Source of the DNA: Bretschneidera sinensis
Taxonomy: Eukaryota; Streptophyta; Magnoliopsida; Brassicales; Akaniaceae
Direction: 5' to 3'
Assembly (NCBI GenBank): GCA_023935145.1
Contig: CM043697.1
Location: forward strand, 56,306,001 to 56,370,000
Length of the DNA stretch: 64,000 bases
Under the pieces are notes generated by a model, which was given only the letters and a program-made list of their open reading frames with translations, was not told the DNA's origin and made no database searches. The position numbers and the translations under genes were made by a program. Of the stretch, positions 45,235 through 55,733 are shown piece after piece (position 1 is the stretch's first letter; each line of letters opens with the position of its first letter).

Positions 45235-48034
45235 ATGGTTGAGAGTTCATCAACTCCTACGCACGGGGAGGAACAAGTACAGTCGATTGTCACACTGAGG
45301 TCTAGGAGACAAGTGGACAATCAAGTGGAAGAGAGCCCTACTATCCAGCAAGGGCAAGGGAGTGGCAACACAGAGAAAAGAGATGCTGAGCCATCTACAG
45401 CCACACCTACTGAGAAAGACCCTTCTAGGTCGTTTGTACCTAGAGCGCCCTACCCCGAGAGATTACAAGCGCCCAAGAAAGGAGGGAAGTATGAGGAAAT
45501 TCTGGAGGTATTCAAGCAAGTCCAAATCAATATCCCATTTTTGGATGCCATCCATCAAGTGCCATCATATGCCAAGTTTTTAAAGGACTTGGTCACTATC
45601 AAGAGAAGGACGAATGTCCCAAAGAAGGCATTTTTGACCGAGCAGGTCAGTTCAATCCTTCAGTGCAAGCTACCCATCAAGTATAAGGACCCGGGGTGTC
45701 CTACCATCTCTTGCACGATATGAGTCAGCCACATTGAGAGGGCCCTTTTGGATCTAGGGGTGAGTGTGAATCTTCTACCCTACTCAGTCTATGTGCAGTT
45801 GGGGTTAGGAGAATTGAAGCCCACATCCACGACGCTTCAATTGGTTGACAGGTCAGTGAAAAGACCACGGGGGATAGTTGAGGACGTTTTAATAAAAGTG
45901 GATAAGTTCTATTTTCCCGTGGATTTTATTATGCTTGACACAGAGCCGGTTCAGAATGTAGGGATTCAAATACTGGTGATTCTAGGGCGACCATTCTTAG
46001 CCACAGCTAACGCCCTAATCAATTGTAGGACAGGGGTGATGAAGATCTCCTTCGGAAATATGACAATGGAGTTGAACATTTTTGATATCACTAGGCAACC
46101 ATTGGAATATGATGAAATGAGAGATGTGTGCTTGATAGAGGAGATTCTTGAGGATACTGTGGATGAATCAAGCATTGAGGATCCCATGGAGGCATGCTTT
46201 GCTCACTTTGGAGAGGACTTGGGTTTAGATAAGTTACTCGAGGAAGTAAATGCCATTTTGGAGTCTGATCCTCAAGAAAGCAAGGAGGATGAGGAGAAGG
46301 TGTCACCCGAACCTCAACAGAAGGAACTTAAGCCTTTACCGGATAATCTTAAGTATAAGTTCCTGGGTCCAGCATACTGTTTGCCTGTGATAATAGCTTC
46401 AGATTTGGGAGAAGCTCAAGAGGAGAAATTATTAGATGTTTTAAGAGAGCACAAGGAAGCTATCGGCTGGACCATTAAGGATATTAAGGGAATCAGCCCC
46501 TCGGTGGTGATGCACAGAATACACTTGGAGGAAGATGCTAAGCCATCGAGGGAGCCGCAAAGAAGGCTCAACCCTGCTATGCAAGAGGTTGTGAGGGCAG
46601 AGGTTATTAAGCTGTTAGATGCAGGGATCATTTATCCCATTTCTGATAGCAAGTGGGTGAGCCCCATTCATATCGTGCCCAAGCGAGCTGGGTTAACGGT
46701 AGTAAAAAATAAGGACGATGAGTTGGTGCCAACTCGTGTGCAGTCTGGGTGGAGAGTGTGTATAGACTACAGTAAGCTGAACAGTGCCACAAGGAAGGAT
46801 CACTTTCCACTTCCATTTATTGATCAGATGGTGGAGCGTTTGGCTGGGCACGAGTATTATTGCTTTTTGGATGGTTATTCTGGATATAACCAGGTCCCCG
46901 TGGACCCCGAAGATCAAGAGAAGACGACATTTACCTGTCCTTTTGGGACCTTCGCCTACCGTCGCATGCCCTTTGGGTTATGCAACGCACCCGCCACTTT
47001 TCAGCGGTGCATGGTCAGTATATTCTCTGACATGGTAGAGCGGTTCTTGGAGATTTTCATGGACGACTTCTCCATCTTCGGTTCAACATTTGAGGAGTGC
47101 CTGCACCGTCTCTCTTTGGTTTTGGTACGGTGCAAGGAGAAGAACCTGGTGCTTAATTGGGAGAAGTGCCATTTTATGGTTAAGCAAGGAATTGTATTGG
47201 GGCATATCGTATCTCATCGAGGGATTGAGGTCGATAAAGCGAAGGTGGATTTGATTTCCAGCCTTCCACCCCCACGTACGGTGAAAGAGGTTCGATCTTT
47301 TCTGGGCCATGCAGGTTTTTATAGGCGATTTATCCAGAATTTCAGCAAGATCGCCAGGCCCTTGTGCAAGTTGTTGCAAAAAGATGCCCCATTTCTATTT
47401 GATGAGGATTTTAAGAAAGCATTTGGGGATCTGAAGAAAATTCTGACGTCCACACCCATTATTCAGCCACCTAACTGGAATGTGCCTTTTGAGATTATGT
47501 GTGACGCATCAGACTATGCTGTTGGAGTTGTTTTGGGGCAGCGTGTTGATAAACTTCCCCATGCTATCTATTATGCGAGTCAAACTCTAAACGACGCACA
47601 ACTCAATTATTCTACCACTGAGAAGGAGTTGCTTACAGTCGTTTTTGCATTAGACAAGTTCAGATCCTACTTGTTAGGATCGAAAGTCATTATCTACTCG
47701 GACCATGCTGCATTGAAGTATCTTTTCTCTAAAAAAGATGCTAAATCTCGTCTTATCCGATGGATCTTGCTACTTCAAGAGTTCGACATTGAGATTCGGG
47801 ATAAGAAAGGTTCGAAAAATGTGGTGGCAGACCATTTGTCTAGATTGATTGTGGAATTCAGTGAGGCTGCCACTCCCATTTCTGAGACCTTTCCTGATGA
47901 GTAATTGATGCACATTGCTCACAGTCCCGCACCATGGTTTGCTGACATAGTGAACTATCTTGTCACCGGACACATGCCCTTGCATTGGGCGAGGCAAGAT
48001 AAATCAAAATTTTTGGCCATGGTAAAACACTTTT
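45235..48034 (+). pseudogene. TE12 protease, reverse transcriptase and RNase H (two in-frame stops)
   Basis: Same frame as gag. The linker starts FMVESSSTPTHGEE. A TGA lies at 45721-45723, just before the retropepsin motif LLDLGVSVNLLPYSVY (Athila D-L-G). RT motifs: RKDHFPLPFIDQ, FLDGYSGYNQVP, RRMPFGLCNAPATFQRC, and FMDD at residues 437-440 counted from 45748. Connection GIVLGHIVSHRGIEVDKAK; RNase H from IMCDASDYAVGVVLGQ to VVADHLSRL, with catalytic D, E (TEKE) and D (SDHA) visible. A TAA at 47902-47904 (after SETFPDE) separates RNase H from INT. Apart from the stops the enzyme domains look whole. Confidence 0.92.
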
Positions 48035-49229
48035 TTCTGGGACGATCCTTACCTGTTCAAGTATTGTCCTGATCAGATCATTAGACGATGTATTCCTGAG
48101 CATGACCAATCTAATGTCATCGCCTTTTGTCATGATCATGCATGTGGAGGCCATTTTAGTGCTAAAAAGACCGCTGCAAAGATTTTGCAGTGTGGATTTT
48201 ATTGGCCTACCCTGTTCCGGGACTCTCACACCTACTGTATATCTTGTGAGTGTTTCCAAAAGCTAGGGAGTCTTTCTAGGAGAAATATGATGCCCCTCAA
48301 CCCTATTCTGATTGTTGAGATTTTTGATGTGTGGGGCATTGATTTCATGGGACCATTCCCAAACTCCTTTGGCTACCTATACATTCTAGTTGCTGTGGAC
48401 TATCTGTCCAAGTGGGTGGAGGCTGTTGCGTGCAAGACCAATGACCACAGAGTTGTGGTCCAGTTCTTGAAAGACACTATTTTTGCTCGTTTTGGTACGC
48501 CTCGAGCAATCATAAGTGATGGAGGTAAGCACTTTTGCAACAAGATCTTTGAGCAGTTGATGAAGAAATATTGTATCACGCACAAAGTTGCCACCCCATA
48601 TCACCCACAGACGAGTGGTCAAGTGGAAATTTCAAATCGCGAGATCAAACATATTTTGGAAAAGACTGTGAACCCTACTAGAAATGATTGGTCTCTGCGA
48701 TTGACGGATGCACTGTGGGCATATCGGACAGCCTTCAAGACTCCAATTGGCATGTCTCCCTATCGCATTGTATACGGAAAGGCATGTCACCTTCCGGTTG
48801 AATTAGAGCATCGTGCGTATTGGGCTGTCAAGCAACTAAATTTCAATCTTTCCAAGGCTGGCTCACAACGGAAGCTCCAACTCAATGAATTGGAGGAGCT
48901 GCGGAATGATGCATATGAGTGTGCCCGATCATACAAAGCACAAATGAAGAAGACTCATGACCAAAATATTTTGAGACGAGTTTTTGAGCCGGGTCAGAGA
49001 GTTCTTCTTTATAATTCGCGCCTGCATCTTTTTCCAAGCAAGCTCAAATCCCGATGGTCAAGCCCATTCATTATTTGATCGATTTTTCCTCATGGGGCCA
49101 TCGAGATTGAGGATCCTAAGAATGGTAATACTTTCAAGGTAAATGGACAGAGGCTAAAACCATTCTTAGAGTTGAGGAGTCCGGACATTGAGACGATACT
49201 ATTGGAGGATCCTAGTTACTCAGATTGAG
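48035..49229 (+). pseudogene. TE12 integrase (one frameshift, one late stop)
   Basis: An extra base in the T/C run at 48031-48037 moves the frame by one (KHFF then WDDPYLFKY). Afterwards INT is open: an HHCC finger with [11 protein letters not shown] ... CISCECFQ, a core with [14 protein letters not shown] (Asp), [10 protein letters not shown] (Asp) and [16 protein letters not shown] (Glu), then [22 protein letters not shown] at 49076-49078 stands in PFII-x-SIFPHGAIE, probably an Arg codon changed by C to T. The C-terminal end runs to DPSYSD and a TGA at 49227-49229. No chromodomain, as expected for Athila. Confidence 0.9.
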
Positions 49230-50523
49230 TGTAGTATTCTAGGGAGAGTCTGGCTGAAGACGTAAAACTTAGCGCTCATGGGAGGCACCCCACAGCTTAT
49301 CTTTTCTTTCGTTTATTTATTATTTCGCATTTTTATGATTAATGTTTGTTTCCAGTATTTTTTGTTTTCCAGTTTTTATTTTTCAGGGACAAAGCGTACT
49401 TCAGTTCAAGTTTGGGGGTATGCTATGAGCCATACCGTCCAAATAGTTCTCCATATCTCAGGTCAGCTCTTTCCATATTAGTCACACATTGGGGTCAATG
49501 TGTAATTTAAGTTTGGGGGTATGGGAGACACATCACACACTTTGTCCTAATTTGTTGTCTTTTCATCATAGAGATAAATGCATGCTCATGTTATCGTGAA
49601 ATTTTAGTTGATCTAAACATTTTCTGTGATGTGATGTCATCGGTGAGCTTAACATTTTGAACACATGATCTGGTGATAAATTTTAAAATTTAGTTACTTA
49701 CCTTAGGCATTTGAGAATTCACATGTTTGATCTTATCTAACACGAGCACATTAGCACAAATTATGTGAGGTATGACACGTGATTTTAATGTGTATTTTTC
49801 CATATCTTAACTGAAACTGGATGACTTGTTGGATGAACTCTTGGGCATAGGAAAATATATATAAAAAAAAATACATTATTATCAATAAACTTTTCGCTGA
49901 GTAACTGGACCTCTTGCCTCAGTAAGCAGTGAGTGTTCACATCAAAAGGTGGAATTTTGCTTGGTGATATTAAGGTCAGTTTAATTTCGTAGCCTTTTTG
50001 ACTCGAGTTAGTAAGTCCTTAGGGGTGTCTTTACACCTAATGCTCTAAAGCCACCTGGTTTGGGAGTCATTGACTCAACACTCGCTACATGGGTCAATTA
50101 GAAAGCTCAAGGGAACTAAACATAGCCGTGCCTTATTTAAAAAAAAAAAAAAGAAGAATAAAATAAAAACTATGCCTTTTCGTTCATTTTTTATGGGAAA
50201 TTCGGTGAATCTTGAGACATGGAGACCTTACACATTAGAGTTACTTGGAAGCTTCATTTTTATATGCTAATTCACCTTACACTGATTCAAGCGCGTGATG
50301 CCTTATCCTGCCTTTTGTAAGTAATTAGATTTTAACATTTCTATTCATTGCGAAGATGGGTTTACCTTTTTAAGCTTGCTTATGAATGAATATCATGGTG
50401 ATGTGTGCTCCTTAAATTTTTGGATACCATGAGTGATGACTTTATCTTTATGTTCTTTGTTTTTCATTGAGTCTTTTATTTTGTTTTGCTAAGGGACTAG
50501 CAAAATATAAGTTTGGGGGTATT
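49230..50523 (+). other. TE12 3' UTR with hairpin and three PPT-like tracts
   Basis: The conserved block is at 49252-49293, directly after pol. AAGTTTGGGGGTAT occurs at 49408-49420 (as CAAGTTTGGGGGTA), 49509-49522 and 50509-50522; only the last abuts the LTR and is the true PPT. The hairpin CACATTG-GGGT-CAATGTG is at 49485-49502. An A run lies at 50139-50152. No gene: the accessory ORF of TE1 and TE4 is absent. Confidence 0.85.
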
Positions 50524-51789
50524 TGATGAGTCTAAAATATTGCATATTTTAGACCCTTAACTTATATTTGTTATGCTCTTAGTTAGTATTATTTTACTTT
50601 ATTTTACGTTTTTCTTGTGTTTTGTGTGTTTTTACAGCTTTGTGGAGAAAATGAAGCATTTCAGGTTGATTTGAAGCTTCTGGAGACATTGCGCTCGATC
50701 GCAACAGATATGCGATCGAGCGCACCTGCCTACGAACGAGCGCATGGTCAACATCCCACATCGAAATAATTGAAGTTCAGTGCATTTGCAATCGATCGCA
50801 CCAGACATGCGATCGAGCGCACATGAGATCGTGCGCACAAGACCTGCGATCGATCGTACCTGCGATCGATCGTACCTGCGATCGATCGCACCACATTGCG
50901 ATCGAGCGCACACGGGCCTGTATCCCACATCGTTTCTGCAACCTGTTTTACTCCGGGTCTCCCCCTATATAAACGCCATTTGGCTTCATAATCCAATGTA
51001 CAATTCCTGAGCCAATTTGGTGTTTACTGGTGGACGTCTGCCAGCATTTTGATGGATCCCGAAGGCATTGCTACCACGAGGGGAAGCGCCGCCCGTCAGC
51101 GAGTGGAATTTCTCCCATGTAAAGTTGTTTATTTATTTCTTTATATTCAGTTGTTTTAGTTTAAATGTTTAGCACTTGTTATTATAGTTTTATAGTTATG
51201 AGTGGCTAGACTCTTCAGCTAAGGTTGAAGATGAAGCCCCGCCGTTGTTTGGCGTAGTAGTTCAGATTTGCTTGTACAAATCTAACAATTTTTAGTATAA
51301 ATGTTCTGTCAATTATTTGAGTTAATCTTATAATTGATTGAGTTTAAATTGTCTGTTGAATTTTCTTTGTGTTTCATCTGATGGATACATTGAATGCTTT
51401 TCGATTAAATTGGATTCCCTTTGTGATTTGTTAAGAGCGGATACATCGGGTGATTTTGGTTTAGTTGGGATATTCTTTGTTTTTTGTCTTATAGTTGGAT
51501 TCATTGAATGTTTTGATAGGCTATATTTTTAGAACATGTATGCTTAACTTTGGTGGGGTGGATTCGGAAACCTTAGTGCTTTTAATTATTAGATTTTAAA
51601 TCAATTTAATTTAGTTTTAATTTGTTTTGCAAATTATCATTCAAAATTTGGAACTAGGTTAAGATAGAGTTAATTTAGATTAAAAATTATATTTTCACAA
51701 CGCAATTCCCTGTGGATTCGACCTCGCACTTGCACAACACTATACTGCAAACGACTCGTGTGCTTGCGAGTAAATTAAAACTCACAACA
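50524..51789 (+). repeat. 3' LTR of TE12 (1266 bp)
   Basis: Begins TGATGAGTCTAAAATATTGC and ends AACTCACAACA, followed by the duplication CTTGA. Repeat array at 50691-50912; TATATAAA at 50966-50973. Confidence 0.95.
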
Positions 51790-51794
51790 CTTGA

Positions 51795-52567
51795 CTTGCC
51801 TCCGGCCTCTCAACGATCATCCTCAGCTTGCTCTCCAAATTTATACTTTCGGATTCCTCCTAAAGGCCCTCTGGATTGCTCCTAAAGGCCCTCTGGAGGC
51901 ACTCTCTGATGATTTCAGATGAGCTCCGATTCATGCTCAAAGCTAAAGTAGAGTGGGTATTATATAGACAAATACCAAGAGTGCAATGTGTTTCCCATTC
52001 GATGTGGGATGTGGGATATAGAAATGTGTTTTCCAACCGATGTGGGATGTGGGATTTAAGCCCAAAATCACGCTGAAATCCCGCACAGCCTGACCTTTGT
52101 CTACTAAAACTGCCATAACTTTCTCTAGAAAAATCCTTTTGATGAACCGTAAAATTCTCCAGAAAATAGACTTCTGGATTTTTCTAAGCATATATGGATC
52201 ATCTCCTAGTTCTTCTTGTATCAATACAGTTTAATTTTCAAATATGATTGATCTGTACAGGCAATTCTGGCAATTTAGTAAAACTCCTTTCCAATACGGG
52301 CAACAGCTGTTGCTCTTTTAAGCCCTCCATCTTGTCCTTTCAGAAGCATTCCTTCACTCCAGTATGCCTTGAGTCTTTGTGCTTCAAGCAATGATAACTT
52401 TTCCTCCTCTTTTGAGCTTAAAATACCTGAAAATGCACCGAAATAGATCAATGATCTAAGAATGATACTTTAGAGTTGTTAACATATAAAAGTGCAATTA
52501 AAACCTAGATTAACCCTAAAATGATAAAAATTAAGTACTGTTAAGATGCATTTTATGTCTCTCATCA
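51795..52567 (-). repeat. 5' LTR of TE11, right part
   Basis: Continues the LTR broken at 42319 and ends TGTCTCTCATCA. Minus-strand TATA at about 51959-51966. It abuts the TE10 LTR head to head, giving an inverted repeat with almost no spacer. Confidence 0.9.
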
Positions 52568-52572
52568 AGATT

Positions 52573-54043
52573 CATAAAATGCACCTTAACAGTACTTAAT
52601 TGTTAGCATTTTAGGGTTGATCTAGGTTTGAATTGCACTTTTATACCTTAACAACTCTAAAGTGTCATTTTTCGATCATTGATCTATTTTGATGCATTTT
52701 TAGGTACTTTAAGTTCAAAAGAGATGGAAAAGCTATCATTTCTTTTAGCACAATGACTCGATGAACACCAGAGTAAAGGTTCACAAGCACTTGGAAAGGA
52801 GTTTTACTAAATTGCTAGAATTGCCCGTACAGATCAATCATTTTTGTAAATTAAAACTATATTGATGCAAGAAGAACTAGGAGATAAGCCATATATGCTT
52901 AGAAATATCCAAAAGTCTATTTTCTAGAGAATTTTACAGCTCATAAAAATGATTTTTCTAGAGAAAGTTATGGCAGTTTTAGTAGACGAAGGTCAAGCTG
53001 GAATGTGGCTAGTGCGCTCGAGCGCACCAGGCCTACGATCAATCGAAAGTGCGCACTCGCGACATCCCACATTGGTCAGAAATACCTTGCAGTGCACCAT
53101 AGTGTGCTCAATCACACCATGCTGTGATCGAGCGCACACGGGCAGTATCCCACATCGGAATGGAAACACATTGCACTCCGGGAATTCCCCTATAAAAACC
53201 CCACTTCACTTCATCTTTTGGAATCAACTGGGATCAGATCCAAAGGGCCTTTAGGAGGAATCCGAAAAACTTTTGGAGGGTAAGCTGAGGAATCTCTGAA
53301 GCTTTGCTACCATGGGGGAGATCATTGAGAGGCCGGAGGCAACTCAAGGAAGCATGAGCTTCATGGCCAGCTAATCTCTAAGCAAGGCAAAGGGGTGAAT
53401 CCCTAGGTGTAGTTGTTCTTATTTTCTTTTCTTGATTCAGTTGTAGTATGAATTTATTTTCATTAAACATTGTTATGATTTACTTTTTTATCTAATTAGA
53501 AAATTTCCCCTTAATTCGGTGATTGCATCTTTCTCCCCCATATAAGTCTAGTCATGCTCTTCTTATGTGATGTTGTTAAGGTGTGATTGAGTCCGGTAGA
53601 TTTTTCTTCTAGATTTTTCCATTACTGTAATATTGTCATTATGGTATATTGTCATTTCTTGATAATCTATCGGTCATGTGTGCTTGAAAATAAAAAGTAT
53701 TTCATAACAATTGCATTAGGGTTTATATATGTGCTTTGATTGAATATTTGCCGATTGCTTGTTTGAGATGTGAAACTTGCAATCGAGATAAAAACAACTG
53801 AATTGAGATTGGAATAAGGCAACAAACCTAGGGAGGATTCCTATAACCTTGTTGCTTCCATTATAGTTTTCATTACAATTACACAATTCTCATATCACTT
53901 TACTTTATTATTCAAATTTTTTCGTTCAACTTTTATCGTTCGTGTTAAGGATTTCATCTTCTCTTGTGATTAACTTGTTTTCCTGTGGAATCGACACCCC
54001 AAAGCTGTGCTATAACTACCGCATTATACTTTGGGCGTAATCA
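52573..54043 (+). repeat. First LTR of TE10 (all but its first 10-15 bp)
   Basis: Continues TGATGAGAGT (36541-36550) with CATAAAATGCACC and ends TTTGGGCGTAATCA. It has GTGCGCTCGAGCGCACC at about 53009, TCCCACATCGG words and TATAAAAA at 53191-53198. Confidence 0.88.
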
Positions 54044-54048
54044 AATTT

Positions 54049-54246
54049 TAGCGTCGTTGCCAGGAAAATGCACTTAAGTACAAAGAAGATTGTCAACTTT
54101 TGACATGACGATAGAAGAATTGTAAATAGTTTTTATTTTTAGCAACTGTAAAGGTGGTAACTTCGTTCCCTCTTTAGCTTGCTGCATTAATTTAATTTAA
54201 TTTTGTTCTTTCTTTTTATAGTACTTTTATTATTTTGTGACCTTGC
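54049..54246 (+). other. TE10 PBS and leader
   Basis: TAGCGTCGTTGCCAGGAA at 54049-54066 is a tRNA-Asp PBS with four mismatches (TGG to TAG among them). The leader is T-rich and reaches the gag ATG at 54247. Confidence 0.75.
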
Positions 54247-54617
54247 ATGCTCAGATATAGAGACACTTTGGGTAGATTTGCTTGTAGGCCTGTGCTAGAG
54301 TCAGAATCAAACTTTTTAAATCCTTTATTTGATAATCCATCTAGTCCTGAAGAAATGAGTGAACACGGAGATCAACCCACTAGGACCCTTCAGGATTACC
54401 TCCACCCTACATGTATAACCACACCATCATGCATCATGTTTCCAGCCAATACTTGACAACTAGATTTTAAAACAGGGATGATACAGTTACTCCCTACATT
54501 TCATGGCTTGGAAAATGAAAACCCATATGTGCACATTAGAGAGTTTGAGGAAGTAGTTGCGACTCTTCATAGTCAAAATAAAACTAATGACATTGTGAGA
54601 TTTAAGTTCTTTCCTTT
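54247..54617 (+). pseudogene. TE10 first gag fragment
   Basis: N-terminal Gag of the TE11 type: LESESNFLNPLFDNPSSPEE, RTLQDYLHP, a stop at 54454-54456, then LQLLPTFHG-like, NPYVHIREFEEVVATLHSQ and FKFFPF, where plus-strand homology ends at about 54617 and inverted sequence begins. It lacks most of capsid and the knuckle. Confidence 0.8.
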
Positions 54618-55733
54618 CTATTTTATTATAAGGCTCTGCTATGTTTAGTTCTCTTAAGCTTTCTAATTGACTCATGTAGCGAGTGTTGAGTCAATGACTC
54701 CCAAACCAGATGGTTTTAGGGCATTAGGGGTAAAGGCACCCCTAAGGACTTACTAACTCGAGTCAAGAGGGCTACGAAACTAAACTGGCCTTAATGCTAC
54801 CAAGCAAAATTCCCACCTTTTGATGTGAACACTCACTGCTTACTGAGGCAACATGTCCAGTTACGCAGCAAAAATTTTCTCGATGATCATTATGAATAAA
54901 ATTCCCACCTTTTGACGTGAACACTCACTGCTTACTGAGGCAAGAGGTCCAGTTACTCAGTGGAAAGTTTATCAATGATCATCCTTAGCATTTTTTTTTA
55001 ACCCTTGTATGCCCACATGTTCATCTAACGAGTCATCCAGTTTCAGTTAGGCCATGGAGACATACACATTGAAATTATATGTCATACCTCACATAGTTAT
55101 GTGCTAATGTGCTCGTGTCAGATTAGATCAAACATGTGAATTCTCAAATGCCTAAAGTAAGTAACAAAATTTTAAAACTCTATCATCAAATCATGTGTTC
55201 AAGATTTTAAGTTCACCAATGATATCACATCACAGTATTGTTTAGGTCAACCAAAATTTCAAAAACAACATGAACATGCATTTATCTCCTCTTTTAAAAA
55301 AATAAAAAGATAATACTGAAGTTGCACCACACCACTACCCCCCCAAATGTAATTGAGACATTGTCCTCAATGTTTAAGAATCAAATTTGAACGGGGAGTA
55401 CTAAAAGGGTAGAATACACCTGATGAGTGACGTGATGAGTGACATGGGTAGCCCGTTAAATACCAAAAGTGGTAACCTGAATTGACAAAATGAAATTAAC
55501 CTGCAAACAAAAAGAAAATGAAAGAAAATACGAGAAAAGAAAAATAAAGCAAAACAAATCATACCTGCATGGTGTTGTCAAGGTGAATAGACCAGATCCA
55601 TTAGTGGAATTTCTTCCACCTCCGGATCTTGCCTATCAATTAAAATCTTAAGCCGCTGATCATTTACTTTAAAAGTCTAACCATCCCTAGTATCCTCTAT
55701 TTCTACTGCTCCAGTTTCAAAAGCATTTTTTTA
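54618..55733 (-). other. Inverted Athila 3' UTR fragment in TE10
   Basis: The minus strand matches the 3' UTR of TE12 around 49860-50130 (the stretch GTCATTGACTCAACACTCGC and neighbours). It holds hairpin CATTG-AGGA-CAATG at 55372-55359 and a direct duplication of about 92 bp at about 54806-54985, single in TE12. No gene. Confidence 0.75.
54806..54985. repeat. Tandem duplication of about 92 bp
   Basis: Two units contain AAAATTCCCACCTTTTGA and CACTCACTGCTTACTGAGGC; the matching part of TE12 (about 49895-49965) has one. Confidence 0.8.

Larger units (their letters stand above)
42320..51789 (+). mobile_element. TE12: nearly complete Athila-type element, youngest insertion
   Basis: Two LTRs of 1266 bp each (42320-43585 and 50524-51789) are flanked by perfect CTTGA duplications (42315-42319, 51790-51794). 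The interior has tRNA-Asp PBS, gag, PR, RT, RNase H, INT, a 1.3-kb 3' UTR and PPT; there is no accessory gene. By hand I count about 27 substitutions between the LTRs plus two compensating 16-bp indels, about 2 percent. Gag-pol needs only four stop codons and one frameshift to be explained, far fewer than in the other copies. Confidence 0.96.
36551..52567 (-). mobile_element. TE11: gag-only (TR-GAG type) element, minus strand, hosts TE12
   Basis: The LTRs 36551-38034 and 41617-42319 plus 51795-52567 are flanked by AGAGT (36546-36550) and AGATT (52568-52572), one difference. The interior of about 3.6 kb has PBS, gag and 3' UTR and no pol. Gene order and the join between gag end and 3' UTR are the same as in TE5. 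Confidence 0.9.

Noticed and set aside
45228..45240. Programmed read-through of the TAA between TE12 gag and pol
   Set aside because: The next bases do not look like a known read-through context, the other Athila copy has its gag-pol stop at a different place, and similar stops occur elsewhere in the same ORF. A C-to-T mutation is simpler.
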